From Neckera pumila (taxonomy: Eukaryota; Streptophyta; Bryopsida; Hypnales; Neckeraceae): a stretch of 64,000 nucleotides of DNA. The stretch lies in assembly GCA_963969595.1 (NCBI GenBank), contig OZ018410.1, positions 28,958,913 through 29,022,912 of the forward strand, written 5' to 3'. Positions 46,900 to 58,819 of the stretch are shown in pieces; the first letter of the stretch is position 1, and the number at the start of each line of letters is the position of its first letter. The notes below the pieces were generated by a model. It was not told the DNA's origin, did no database searches, and worked only from the letters and a program-made list of their open reading frames with translations. The translations under genes and the position numbers were made by a program.

Positions 46900-47042
46900 C
46901 AACTTGATTACAAAGCGAAAAGGCCCCCGAAAATCCGCGGTGGACATCCGGGTGCGATCCTAACCGGCCAGACCGGATAAACATCCGATTCGGTCCTAAC
47001 TATCTTACAAAAATTTACATTCCTAACTAACTTCCTACCTAC

Positions 47043-48680
47043 CTACCCTCCAACTCCCCCGCCTAGCGTAGGACTTATAGGTTCCTTAGGCAGTTGGTTG
47101 AAGACGTCAGCAAGGTTTTGGCTCCGCTCCCCAACAGCTGGATCCAGAAGATCTGATCCGGGCAATGAATCTAACTGAATCGGTTGCCCAAGCCCAGGTC
47201 TCCGGTTGCTCTTCCTTAACTCGGGTGTCTGATCCTTGCGCTCCTTCAGATTTGATCCTCCTATTGCAAACGAATCCGGTAGCGAGATATCCGAGAGGTG
47301 GATTTTTCGGGAGTACATGGATCCGTTCAGCTTTCGACTGCTGACATCCATCCGGTTGGCCACCTCTCGCGCTGCCACTAAGGATGCTTCCACCCGATCG
47401 GTGAAGTCGGTGAGGATCCGAACTATCCGAGAACCAGATACCTTTTTGTCTTCATGCACCCCTTTGTCAAATAGTGCCGCCTTGACTGCGGTGGATCTGG
47501 ACTCTCTGAGAGTGTCCTTCACCGACTCAGCCACCTTCCGGGTTGCCTTCGCCATCTCCCGGACTGCTGCCTTGTCTTCCTTAAGGGTTACAATGTCAGC
47601 CCTCAGAGCGTCGACTTCCTCTTGAAGCCGACGGATCTCTGCCTCCTGCTTCCGGCTCTCATACGGATTGGCTAGGTATTGGCCTACCTTACCCGGCAAT
47701 TCACTATTGGCCGGTGCATCCACCATCTCTCCGATAGTGGTGAGAGCTCTCCGCTTGACCTCCCAGTCCGCTCGTATCCCACACAGGATAACCGTCAACT
47801 AGTTGACCGGGTTGGCCAGGTTCTCAAGATCCGGCATCTCCACCTCCAATCCTTGTTCTGGTGTGGACCAGGGGTTTGAGGGGGTTCCTCTCTTGCAAGG
47901 GGGTGTCATTTTCTGTTGCTTCTTCGGCCGGGACGGCTCCTCCTCTTCCTCTTCTTCTGTTTCGGGTTTGGATCCGGTTTGCTCTTCCATTTCGTCGTCC
48001 GAACCCGACTCTCCATACTTCAGGATAAACTCCTGAAGGCTCCATGTCTTCTCCTCTGTCTGCGTGAGGAGTTGGTTTCGCTAGTAGAGGTGGAAAAGGT
48101 AGGGACTCAAAGGAGTGGCCCTAGTCTTTCCGATCCTCGTCACCAGCTGGGACACCAGATTGGAAAAGATCCGGGCCCAATTTACTTTCTGTTCCCTGTT
48201 CAGAGAACCAAAAATTGTGTTGCCGATGGTCATCGTCACCCTCGTCAGCTTCTCCGGGTGGACGATCGGAACCAGGAACTGGAGGAGGTTACAATGCCGG
48301 TCGCTCTTACAGTCCGCGACCGCGTACCCGTCCTTGTTGCTCGGCTCCCCATGAAACTTATCATGGATGAACTCGTCCTTCCGTCCAGCCATACCGGAAC
48401 CTCCCATTTGGAAGTTGTAAACTTCCCTCCACCTTTCTTCTTCCCATTTGGTCGGGCGGCCCCGGAGAGTATTGTCGAACTCGTTCGACACCTTACACTT
48501 GATCTCTCTAACCATCCGCTCCTCCCGAAACCCCCAGGATTTATCCATCAACATGAGGCACCCCATGGCATTGAGGTCCTCCATGAGCTCAGTTTGTAGG
48601 AATGACCGGAACTATCTTCCGGAGCTTGACGTCGGAGGAGGAACTGGCGCGCCCGGTCTGGTCTTACGCAGCTGAGGCAT
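47043..48680 (-). pseudogene. LTR-embedded ORF, copy C (broken)
   Basis: Starts at ATG 48,680 and ends at 47,043. A small deletion shifts the frame soon after the start. MEDLNAMGCLMLMDKSWGF, REERMVREIKCKVSNEFDN, RGRPTKWEEERWREVYNF and PIVHPEKLTRVTMTIGN follow. A stop at 48,081 precedes the acidic EEEEEEEPSRPKKQQK hinge. A TAG at 47,799-47,801 lies directly before LTVILCGIRADWEVKRRAL and the coiled coil. This is the best-preserved copy of the N-terminal domain. Confidence 0.7.
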
Positions 48681-48775
48681 GGACACTAAATGACCACTGG
48701 ACCCTTACCAATTGCTACCTCAATTTCTCCTAGCCGCACGTCCCGTTCCTCACTTCTTCTCGTCCGATCTCAACC

Positions 48776-48960
48776 GGATAGGGAGTTAGGGAGTTAGGGA
48801 GTTAGTCGATCTCAGTCGGATAGGGAGTTAGTCCTATCCGATGACAAGGAAACTGAAGTCACGACAACTCTGTTGGTCCGGCGCCCAATCCAGACCCGAG
48901 CAAGTGTCCGGAACACCCCCACAAAGACGACAGGAACGACGCAAGGCGGCAGCAATTCAA
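48776..48960. repeat. TAGGGAGT short repeats and junction sequence
   Basis: GGATAGGGAGTTAGGGAGTT and a second CGGATAGGGAGTTAG lie between LTR C and the next unit. A TTGGTCCGGCGCCCAATCC stretch near 48,874 resembles a primer-binding site in layout, but I cannot assign a tRNA. Confidence 0.4.
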
Positions 48961-50085
48961 AAAAGCCGCGGAAGAAGTAGTTAATTAGGATGTTTTGATT
49001 TTTGATTAGGATTTGAATTCTAGTTTCGAAACGGATTTTCCGCGCTTGGGACCCTGGTTTCAGATTTATTTTTAGAATGAGCCGGCAGTGGACTTTCCGG
49101 ATATTTGGGGTGGTTCTCTAATTGGCTGCCCGGATTTCCGGGATGTTTTTTGGCTTTTAGGTGTTGGCTTTTTGTGGGTTTTTAAGGGCTGGCAAGCTTG
49201 TTGTGCTGGGATTCCCTCCTAGCAGATTTTCATTTGTATTCCATTCCTTTCTTTTAATCTAGATGCTGAGTGAGCTTTCGGATTTTCATCTTCGTGTTCA
49301 AGTGTTGGTCTAAATGCTTGTGACTGTACTAGAGTGTAAAGGAAGATGGGTGAGGAGGAATCCGGATCTTGGGTAGTTGATTCCATTTGAAAGGTACATT
49401 TGAGACAGTGTTAGATTCTTGACTGAGTGGAAGTGCACAGTGCCTTTAAACTACCGTAATGGTGATCCGGTTGATTGAGTAGCGGAAGCGAGTCCGGCTG
49501 TCAATTTGTGCGGAGATAAGCGCCCGCCCAGAGGAAGTCGCCACTCTCCCAAAAGGACTGCCAACCTCGAAATGGTCTAGCACTTAACAAACAACCCCCA
49601 ATAGGTTCTAGAACCCTGTGATCTGTTGTTGTAGTAAGAAGTGGATCGAGTCCTGAGTGACCTGCTTTCCGGATTGAGTGTCTGGGAAAGTTGTGAGGAT
49701 CCGGATCTTCTTTCCTTGTTACAACTCCTTTAAACATTTGAGTGTTTGTTTGTATTTGTCAAGTTCAGTGAGTGTGAGAATTAGAGTGGTGAAGTCCCTA
49801 CCCCTCGAAAGATCAAAGTAGACCCTCTAAAGATAAAACAGAGGTGAAAGAAACCATCTTGATTTGGAAGTGAAAATTGGATTCCGAGTAGAATCGGATT
49901 TGGATTGAATTCCGGATAGTTAAAAGTTCCGGAATTGAGTGAATAGGTGATTGGATTGAGGAGAAAAGAGAATCCGGAAAACTTGAAATGTGCAGCATCA
50001 TCTTGGAATTCCCTGGGACAATAACTTGTGTCATTTTAGCACAACTGTGTGGTTTTAGATCTTACGCCTAGATTGCGTGTACGCC
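48961..50085 (+). mobile_element. Diverged LTR-like or leader sequence upstream of pol
   Basis: It shares with LTR A/D a late block (ACCCTCT..., AACAGAGGT, AAACC) and GGAT-rich composition, and a GTTTTTAAGGGCTGGCAAGC possible promoter at about 49,180. It lacks the embedded ORF. It is either a related, shorter LTR or the 5' region of the pol-bearing element. Boundaries are uncertain. Confidence 0.4.
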
Positions 50086-50089
50086 TAGA

Positions 50090-53000
50090 TTGCGTGTACA
50101 ACACGTGGTCAACCGAGTATCGACTTGCAGTTCCACCAAGAACCAAACCGGACAGTCAGTCAAGAGAAGCAAGCGGAAGTCGAAGAGGAAACCAAAATCG
50201 AGTAGCGATTCGGATTTGCTTTCTCTAGAACAGAGACTGGAATTGGAGGTAAAACAATTGAAGGAAGGAGTAGACCGTAACCGGATTCTGATAGACATCA
50301 GTACAGAGATTTGCTGGAAAATCTCTGGACCGGATATCGTACGGAACCAAAAAACGGTTACATTTAGTAACGCCTCAGTGATCATTATTCCAAAGGTGAG
50401 TACCCACGAGTACAACATCATCTAGGATATTAAGGATCAGAAGGCGAATGTGACTATCGGACAGCTTGTGCATGACAACGTGATGTACCAGAAGCTAATC
50501 CAAGACGCCTGGACATGGAAACGGAAGAAGAAGGTGAAGCTACCAGCGGTGGCAATTAACTTTTCTCAAGCGGAAGATGTCGGAGCTCCAGAGGTCACTG
50601 TAGAGATAGAGGGATGTGTGATTCCCAGAGTTCCCATCGATGGCAGATCAAGAGTTAACCTGATGCTAAAAGATACAGCATTTGATTTGGGATTCACTAC
50701 ATTTGAAGCCACGGAACAAGTATTTCGGATGGCGGACCAGTCTTGAGGACACTCGATTGGTAGACTTTCACAAGTGCCAACCTGGATTGGAGAGAAGGAC
50801 TATCTGTTGAACTACGTCATCATCCGTGTTCATAAAGGTAGACCCTTTCCGATGTTACTCGGAAGACCTTGGTTATATTCTGCCCCGGTTCTTGTGGATT
50901 GGGGAGCCAAGGAACTGGTGGTAGGGAAACCTTCTACCCAGATTCTTTGGGCCAGAGAGAAACATTTGGGAGAGACCAGCGACTCAAATGGTTACACGAC
51001 AAATTGGTCAGATCCGGAAGACTCTGCTGCAAGTTATTATGTAGATCCATTCGAGCACCAATCCGAGGGAAATTATGGATTCTTCGATGCGGTGTTAGAA
51101 CATGAACCGAGAGAAATCTAGGAGACTGGGTTGGAAGATCGATCCTTAGGGGAGTCAAGTGTTCCGCTCACAGTTGAGTGGATCGCTCAACAGATCAGGA
51201 GTGGAAATCTTCCAACAAATGAGGGTGAGATGAGGGAATCGGGTTGGAGAAATTTAGCATCCTTTCCAAAGGAAGAATACGCGAAAAAAGTCAAGCCGGT
51301 TGTTTCACCCACTGATTATGAGGAGGAGAGTATTGGACCCGACAAGAGTTTCTATCTTAATAAGCTCTTGAATAATACGGAAAGATCCGGTTATATTCAA
51401 CTTTTGAAGGAATACCTTGACATTTTTGCTTGGAAGCCATCCGACCTGAAGGGAATTTCTTCTCACCTTGGAGAGCATCGCATCAACTTAGTGGAAGGAT
51501 CCATTCCGGTCCAACAGCGACAGTACCGGCTCAATCCTAAATATTCGTTGATGGTTAAGGAGGAAATCAATTGACTATTGGAGGCGGGATTCATCTATCT
51601 GGTCCACAACTCCGAATGGATTTCCCCCATTGTGATTGTTCCAAAGAAGGTCGGAGCAGATGGGAAAGTCAAGATCCGAGTTTGTCAAGACTTCTGAAAA
51701 TTGAATGCAGCCACAAAAAAAGACTATTTCCCTCTTTTGTTCACTGATATTATTTTGGATCACGTTGCTGGACATGAGTGCTATAGTTTCTTGGATGAAT
51801 TTTCTGGTTATAACCAGGTATTCATCCGGTGGTGCAATCAGCTGAAGACAACATTTACGACGGAGTGGGGGACTTATGCCTTCACCCGGATGCCGTTTGG
51901 TTTGTGTAATGCACCCGGAACATTTCAGCGACTCATGATGGACATCTTCAAAGACTTCCTTCAGCATTTTATTGAAGTGTTTATAGACGACTTTGCGGTT
52001 TTCAGCGACCGGGAAAGTCATCTTGAGTGTTTGAGGAAGACATTCTAGAAGTGCCGAGAGAGCAGTTTGAAGCTACACCCAAGAAAATGTTTTTTCGAAA
52101 TGGGATCCGAAATTCTGCTCAGTCACATGGTAAGCCAAACCGGATTACAGGTGGACCTGGAAAAGGTGAAAGTGATGCTTTCCCTATTACCTCCAACCAG
52201 CGTAAAAGAAGTTCGCGGATTTCTTGGATGTGTGGGCTACTACAGGCGGTTCATCGATGGATATGCCAAGAGGGCTATTCCACTCACAGAACTTCTCAAG
52301 AAGGATATGGAATTTGTTTGGATCGGAAAGAGACAGCAGGCCTTTGAGGATCTGAAGACCCAGTTGGCTAAAGCTCCGATCTTGTTGGTTCCGGATTGGA
52401 CCAAGGAGTTCCATGTTATTATCGATGCATTGGGTTGGTGTTTGGGGTCCATTATGTGGCAATTTGACATAGAAAGGCGGGAGAACCCGATCTATTATGC
52501 GAGTAGACAAATGAGTTTGGCGGAACGAAATTACACCACCACAGAACAGGAAGCGCTAGCCGTGGTCTATTCCTGTAAGAAGTTTCGGCATTATTCACTG
52601 GGCTACAAGGTAATTTTTCACACGGATCATGATTCTTTGAAATACCTTGTGAACAAACTGAATTTGTTAGGCCGGATTGCTAGATGGATTTTGCTCTTAC
52701 AAGAGTTTGATTATAAAGTTGTAGTCAAGCCCGGAAAGGCAAATGTTAATGCGGATTACCTCTCGAGGCAGAGAGGGCAAAAATCCATCGCGAATATCTC
52801 TGCCGAGTTTTCGGATGAACTTCCGAATCTGGTAGTGATAGAAAAATTAGATTCTCCTTTGGTTGAAGTCTTTTACCTCAATGATGAGTTTGTTTCTGAA
52901 TATCAGGACATCATAGATTACCTAATGAAGTCTAGATATCCGGAACAAATGAGTCCCGAGGAGAAAGAAATTTTCCAAAAGAAAGTGGCTCCTTATACTT

Positions 53001-54172
53001 TGATTAAAGGAGTCCTTTTTAAGTTAGGAATTGATGACGTTCTCAGGCGATGTCTAGAACCCCCGAAACGGAAGAAGGTGATCCAAGCTCTTCACGCGAG
53101 AAGTTCAGGAGGGCATTTTGCCTTTGTAAGTATAGTAAACCGGATCCGATCAACCGGATACTGGTGGCCGTATTTACATAAAGATGTGAGGAATTTTGTT
53201 CAGAGTTGTGATCATTGTCAGCGGATAGGAGCCTCGTCCTTCCGGAACCACTGGCCACTAACTCCTATCATTCCTCTAGCGCCATTCAAGAAATGAAGGA
53301 TAGATTTTATTGGGCCTATCTTTCCGGTCAGTAGACGGAAGAAGAGGTACATTATCCTAGCCACGAATTATGCCACGAAATGGGTGGAGGCCAAAGCAAC
53401 ACGGAAGAATGACGCGGAGACTTCAGTGAACTTTTTGTTTGAAGAAATCCTCATGCAATTTGGTCATCCACTTGAGCTGGTCAGCGACCGGGGGACCCAT
53501 TTCCTCAATGACGTTATTGTCAACCTAATGACCAAGTACCTTATCAAGCACCGGAAGACAACTCCTTACAATCCTAAAGCAAACGGATTGATGGAGCGGG
53601 CAAACGGGATTGTCGGTAAGATCTTGAACAAGATGGTTTCCACTCACAAGACGGATTGGGCCCGGAAACTACCTTTAGCAGTACACGCGTACAACACCAC
53701 AGAGAAAACCACAACCGGAAAGACACCGTACTTTTTGGTCTTTGGTCAGGAGGCAATTCATGGAGTGGAGTTGGACGTGGAAACTTTCCAAGTCATGGCA
53801 GCTCGAAGTGTGGAGTCAAAAAGAGATACCTTTCCCTGACTCCTCGCCATTAAAGAACTGGAGGAGATCTGGAATACGGCCTTGGAGAGAACCTTGGAAG
53901 TGCAGAATAAGCGCAAGGAAGACTACGACCAGAAACTTCCAGCCGATCACGGAATCCAAGAGGGAGGACTAGTTCTCCTCTATGACAATCGTCACAAGGA
54001 TTTTCCAAGTAAACTGCACACCCGATGGATGGGACCTTTCCGAGTCAACCAAATTTTCCAGAATGGATCTCTACAATTGGAGAATTTACGAGGTCAGTGG
54101 CTTGACACTTGGATGAATGGATCAAGGGTGAAGAAGTACATTGCTGCTACTTCTTTCGACGACCCCAAATGA
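50090..54172 (+). pseudogene. pol: Ty3/gypsy pol (PR-RT-RH-IN), eight nonsense codons
   Basis: A single frame of ~1,361 codons with no frameshift. Domains in order: a Lys/Ser-rich N-terminus; a protease-like segment near 50,580-50,890 (VPIDGRSRVNLM, LGRPWLY); reverse transcriptase 51,480-52,300 (FLDEFSGYNQV, MPFGLCNAPGTFQR and FIDDF at the catalytic box); RNase H 52,400-52,720 (TTEQEALAVVYSCKKFRHY, FHTDHDSLKYL); integrase 53,080-53,760 with an HHCC-like CDHC finger and a D,D35E core (SDRGTHF, GLMERANG). A WMGPFRV C-terminal segment follows; no chromodomain was seen. Stops at 50,423, 50,744, 51,119, 51,572, 51,695, 52,046, 53,294 and 53,837 inactivate it. The layout recalls plant non-chromoviral (Tat/Athila-like) lineages. 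Confidence 0.92.
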
Positions 54173-54192
54173 TGTTTGCAAGGACGCTCACA

Positions 54193-54208
54193 GATGAGGA
54201 AGGGGTAA
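54193..54208 (+). promoter_or_regulatory. Polypurine tract
   Basis: GATGAGGAAGGGGTAA sits immediately before the TGTCACAAC start of LTR D, the position expected of the plus-strand primer. Confidence 0.7.
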
Positions 54209-54481
54209 TGTCACAACTAGAATTTTTGGTTTTCCTTTGCTTACCTAAAATTTGGAACGGAAACAGGTAATTAGGATCCGGATCCTGTTAGGGGGCAAAA
54301 GAAAACTGAAGATAGACAATGCTAATCCAGTAAGGAGAAAACCGGATTTGATTTGGTCAGACTGTTAGTACTTAGGAGTGGAATCACATCCGGATCTCAC
54401 CTCAAATCGGATTAGGGTTGAACCGGATTGATATGGACCGGACCGGAAAAGGTCATGATGACCAGCCAGGGGTTCCGGGAC

Positions 54482-54490
54482 TATATAAAG
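54482..54490 (+). promoter_or_regulatory. First TATA box of LTR D
   Basis: TATATAAAG about 280 bp upstream of the embedded ORF start at 54,761. Confidence 0.65.
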
Positions 54491-54760
54491 GTTGGTCGTC
54501 TCCATTTTCACTCCTTTACTTCCCTTGAGTTCTAGAGCTAACCTTGAGCGCTTTTACGCCTCCGTTTGCGCCAGAGCTGTTGTGTGGGTGTGAACCTCAA
54601 GCCGGGCACATCAGGGTGTAAGAGAGGTAGGCATTGTATGGATTGCAAGTTTTGTGTTGTCTTTCAATTGAGATTGGACGAGAAGAAGTGAGGAACGGGA
54701 CGTGCGGCTAGGAGAGAATGAGGTAGCGACCAGGAAGGGTCCAGTTAGCCATCTGTGTCC

Positions 54761-56412
54761 ATGCCTCAGCTGCGTAAGAGCAGATCGGGAGCGCCCAATT
54801 CCTTCTCCGACATCAAACTCCGGAAAGTAGTTCCGGTTATTCCTACCGTGAAACCAGCAAAGACCAACTCATGGAGGATCTCAACACGATGGGCTGTCTG
54901 GTGTTGATGGATAAGCCCTGGGGGATTAGGGAGGATCGGATGGTGAGAGAGCTAAAGTGCAAGGTGTCGAATCAGTTCGACAACACACCCCGGGGCCGCC
55001 CGACCAAGTGGGAAGAAGAGAAGTGGAGGGATGTCTACAACTTTCAGATGGAAGGTTCCGGCATGGCTGGACAGAGAGTCGAATTCATTCATGACAGGCT
55101 CCATGGAGAGCCGAGCAGCAAGGATGGATACGCGGTCGCGGATTGCAAGAGCGACTGGCACCTCCGTCTTTTCTAGTTCCTAGTTCCGATCATCCACCCG
55201 GAGAAGCTGACGAGGGTAACGATGACCATCGGCAACACGATTTTCAGTTCCCTAAGCGAGGAACGGAAGGTGAATTAGGCCCGGATCTTTTGCGATCTAG
55301 TGTCTCAGCTTGTGATGAGGATTGGGAAGAGGAGGGCCACTCCTTTGAGTCCCTATCTCTTCCACCTCTACCATTGCAATCAACTCCTTACGGATACAAA
55401 GGAGAAAACATGGAACCTTCAGGAATCTATCCTGAAGTACGGGGAGTCGGGTTCGGATGACGAGCCGGAAGATCCAACCGGATCCAAACCCGAGACAAAA
55501 GAGGAAGATGAGGAGGAGTACCTCCGGACGAGGAAGCGGATGAAGACAACGCCTCCTCGCAAGAGAGGAACCTCTCCTACCAACCGGTCAACTCCAAAAC
55601 AGGGACCAGAAGTGGAGATGCCGGATCCCGAAGACCCGACCGACCCGTTCAATCAGCTGATTGTAATTATGTGCGGGATACAAGCAGATTGGGAGGTCAA
55701 GAGGAGAACCCTCGCTAGTGTCGGAGAGCTGGTGGGTGCACCAAGACATAGCAAGCTATCGGGTAAGGTGGCACAGTATCTATCTAATCCGGATGAGCAC
55801 CGAAAGCAGAAGGCAGAGATTTGTCGGCTTCAGAAGGAAGTCGACATTCTGAAGGCCGAGATGGTAGCCTTCAGAGAGGACAAAGCCGCAGTCCAAGAAA
55901 TGGCGGAAGCAACCCGAAAGGTGGCCAAGTCTGTAAAGGCCACCCTTGAAGAGTCCGGATTCGCCGCGGTCAAGGCGGAATAATTTGATAAAGGGATGCA
56001 TGAGGAGAAGAAGGTATCCGGTTCCCGGATAGTTTGGATCCTGACCGACTTCACCAATCGGGTGGAAGTGTCATTGGTGGCGGCAAGGGAGGCTGCCAAC
56101 CGGATGGATATCAGCAGCCAGAAGCTGAACGAGTCCATGTACTCTTGGGAGATCCAACTTTTGGACCTCTCGCTACCGAATTCGTTTGCAACCGGAGGAT
56201 CAAATCCAAGGGAGCCCAAGGATCAGACGCCTGAGTCAAGAAAGAGTCACCAAAGGGCTGGGCCTGGACAACCAATTCATTTGGATTCATCGCCAGGATC
56301 AGATCTTCCGGATCCTGCTGCCGGGGAGCGGAGCAGGAACCTGACCGAAGTTTTCAACCAATTGCCCGCGGAACCCAAGAGTCCTACGCTGGGTGGGGGA
56401 GTTGGAGAGTAG
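54761..56412 (+). pseudogene. LTR-embedded ORF, copy D (broken)
   Basis: ATGCCTCAGCTGCG at 54,761. A one-base deletion near 54,865 shifts the frame, which resumes at MEDLNTMGCLVLMDKPWGI. NFQMEGSGMAG and GEPSSKDGYAVADCKSDWH follow, then a stop at 55,174, an altered frame to about 55,300, LVMRIGKRRATPLSPYLFHL and KEEDEEEYLRTRKRMKTTPP. The coiled coil is cut by TAA at 55,981. The end GGGVGE matches copy A. Four copies sharing this layout indicate the ORF is an original part of the LTR. Confidence 0.7.
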
Positions 56413-56547
56413 GTAGGTAGGTAGGAATGTAATTTTTGTAAGATATTTAGGACCGGATCGGATGTTGACCCGGTCTTACCGGTTAGGATCAAACTCAAAT
56501 GTCCAGCGCGGATTTCCAGGGGCCTTTTTGCCTTTGTAATCAAGTTG

Positions 56548-56555
56548 TATATAAG
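56548..56555 (+). promoter_or_regulatory. Second TATA box of LTR D
   Basis: TATATAAG 136 bp after the embedded ORF stop and about 965 bp before the LTR end; the probable retroelement promoter. Confidence 0.6.
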
Positions 56556-57517
56556 TCAGTCCTTGCTTGGAAGTTGCGAGTCTTTTCGCCCAAATTTTGT
56601 GTATATTTTCTCTTGGCTACTTGTTGCATGTCTCTCCCGTGTGTGGCAAGGTTGTGTGGTGAAGAGTTAGAAAGGCGCGTGCTGGTTTGGATGTGATTTC
56701 TCCCTTTGGTGTTCTTGTTTTTGATCTTATGTGCAAGTGAGCGGGTTATAAAAGAGTTGGGAGTGGATTTCAGTTCCTTAGCATTTCCAAGGTTTAGAAT
56801 TCCGAGCAAGACAGCCGTTGTTAGGCTAGCCAAATAGGGAGGGATTCCTTAGTCGCGCTAGAACTCCTGGGTGGAAAATCCGGTTGAGTATCCGATCTCC
56901 TGAGATATCTTGCTGCCCTAGTGGCAAACTAAAGAATTTTAGTTGATGTTGGAACGGACGGGTTCACTCGCAATCGCCTGAATTTGTATAGACGGAACTT
57001 GGCGCTAAGGTCATTGTAGTATGAGGGGATCATACGGGGGGTCTTTTTGTGACCGATAATCCGGAGAGTTCTCTGGATTGCTGTGAAGGATCAAATTGTA
57101 TCCATATTAGTGTAGGAAATTGGAGAATAGAAAAGTGGGTCTTCTGCCACTATAAGTCACGGAAGGAATGGCGGGCTTGCCACTCGCAAAAGCAAGCGGC
57201 GAACCCTCTGATGGTGAAACAGAGGTAAAATTAAATCGGATGGGAATAAAAGCGGATGTGAGTTGATCAAACTGGATCGGAAAGTTGGCCGGATCGGGAA
57301 AGGAGAAGAGGGTCTGATTGTAATGTTTGGTGTTGTTGTGTTTCCGGTTGTGGTGTTAGGATTGGAAGAGGAAATACAGGTACTGACTGAGCTTAGAAAC
57401 CAAATAAGGCTAGATACTTCACAGAATCTCGCGGGTTCGATCTTTAGAGTCACTTTGTTATACTTTAAAGTGGTTTTTGGTAGTATAACTGGGAATTGCT
57501 TGCCCTATGCTGTGACG

Positions 57518-58261
57518 TATGGTGTGAAACTATGGCAGGTGGGAAGCACCAAAAAGTCGGAAGCACTGAGGAAGAAGTGACAGCACCTCAATCATGGCAC
57601 TCCTTATGTCAAGGAAGTCGTCACTCTAGATGTCTACGACAACGTCAATGACAGCGCCTGTTGTTCCTGCCAGCGTCTTAGGTAACAAGTACTTGGTCTT
57701 CTTGTTTTCTTAGTATTGATAGACGGAATGTACCATTTTATTTTTTTGGACAACAGGAGGTTTCCTAACCTTTCGGAAAATGAGAACTTTTCCTGCAGAC
57801 ATACTAATGTGGATGCAATCAATGCTTCTCTTGGGTGACCATCCTATTTGTAATGATATGCCACATTTGACCTACTCTTTCAACATTGGCAAGCTATTTT
57901 TGTGGAAGTCTTTGTTGCAAAATTCATTTAATGCATCATTTTTTTTGTCCACTCTCTTGCACCCAATCCTTCTCTGTATTGGAAGCCATTCATGGCACTA
58001 TAAGGATCAAGGTAGAGGCTAGGCTGGAAGATGTGTCGCTTGTAATACCCACTTCAAGAAGGCTCCTGCTACCAATGATGTCGCCCGTAGCGCCAATGTG
58101 GTTTGTCTGACCATTTCGCATGTTTGTGCGCATGTCTGAAGTAAGAAGTAATAGGCTTGTGACGTCGGCATAAACATGTTTCCAGATGTTGTCTAGACGT
58201 CTCTGTTGAACCCATGTTTGTGCAAACGCTAGGGAAAATACGTAATGTAGAAGTTGTAGTT
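57518..58261. other. CACTA interior next to LTR D; possible exon
   Basis: ATG at 57,532 opens MAGGKHQKVGSTEEEVTAP before a stop after about 40 codons. A GTAACA donor-like site lies at 57,682. It could be the 5' end of a second CACTA gene, but the evidence is weak. Confidence 0.3.
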
Positions 58262-58819
58262 CTAATGGCTATCCCCCGGGGAGATCACTTAAAGGGTCCA
58301 TTAGGCACTATGTGCATTAAGATTTTAGACCCCCTATTTTATGTTCTAAAATATAAATAAAAAGAAAAGAAGAAAATATGACTAAATTTTCCTACTTTGA
58401 AAGTTTGTGTTTTGAATTATTGATTATTTTATTTGTTAATTATAATTAGTTACTAATTTTGAAGTAAAAAGATACACTACAGAGCTGAAAATAATTTTCA
58501 CACCTCTATTTTATATAAGAAAAAATTGTTAAGAAAATACACAAAAAATCCTCAAAAATAACTCTTTGTTGAAAGTTCGTATTCCTTGAATATTGGTGCG
58601 ATGGTCATCTAAATGTATTTGAATTGGGAGATTTTAAATAATGGTATTTGAATTGGGAGATTTTGGCAATAGAAACCTATAGCCTTTGTTAAACAATGCT
58701 CAAAATTATAGGTTGAAATCATAGTTCATTAAAAAATAAATAGGGGGGCAAAAAATCAATTGAACACATGGAGTTAGCTATAGATACACTAAGTGATCTT
58801 CTCGGGGGCTATCTAGTAG
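58262..58819. mobile_element. Terminal-inverted-repeat element, ~558 bp
   Basis: GGCTATCCCCCGGGGAGATC ACTTA at the left is inverted at the right as TAAGTGATC TTCTCGGGGGCTAT. The interior is AT-rich and non-coding. No clear target duplication was seen, so the superfamily is unknown. Confidence 0.55.

Larger units (their letters stand above)
45928..48775 (-). mobile_element. Inverted, 5'-truncated gypsy LTR, copy C
   Basis: On the minus strand it ends TTGTGTTGTGACA at 45,928. Going leftwards from 48,775 it matches LTR A from the GATCGGACGAG region on, including the embedded ORF, the second TATA box and the terminal GGTAGTATAACTGGGAA. The first ~460 bp, including the first TATA box, are missing. 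No primer-binding site follows. Confidence 0.82.
54209..57517 (+). mobile_element. 3' LTR of the gypsy element, copy D (3,309 bp)
   Basis: Starts TGTCACAACTAGAATTTTTGG after the polypurine tract and ends GCCCTATGCTGTGACG; the last base suggests CA decayed to CG. It is collinear with LTR A over its full length. The right flank TATGG does not match the left flank of A or B, so neither is shown to be its 5' partner. Confidence 0.87.

Noticed and set aside
54761..56412. LTR-embedded ORF as ordinary Gag
   Set aside because: It lies between the LTR start and the second TATA box in every copy, has no zinc knuckle and carries a nuclear-signal-like basic patch. A Gag-like role is not excluded but is not supported.
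15532..57517. LTR A or B paired with LTR D as one full retroelement
   Set aside because: Flanking 5-mers do not match (CCTGC or TCTCC versus TATGG). A is followed directly by transposase sequence with no primer-binding site, so A is solo. The 5' partner of D is not identified.
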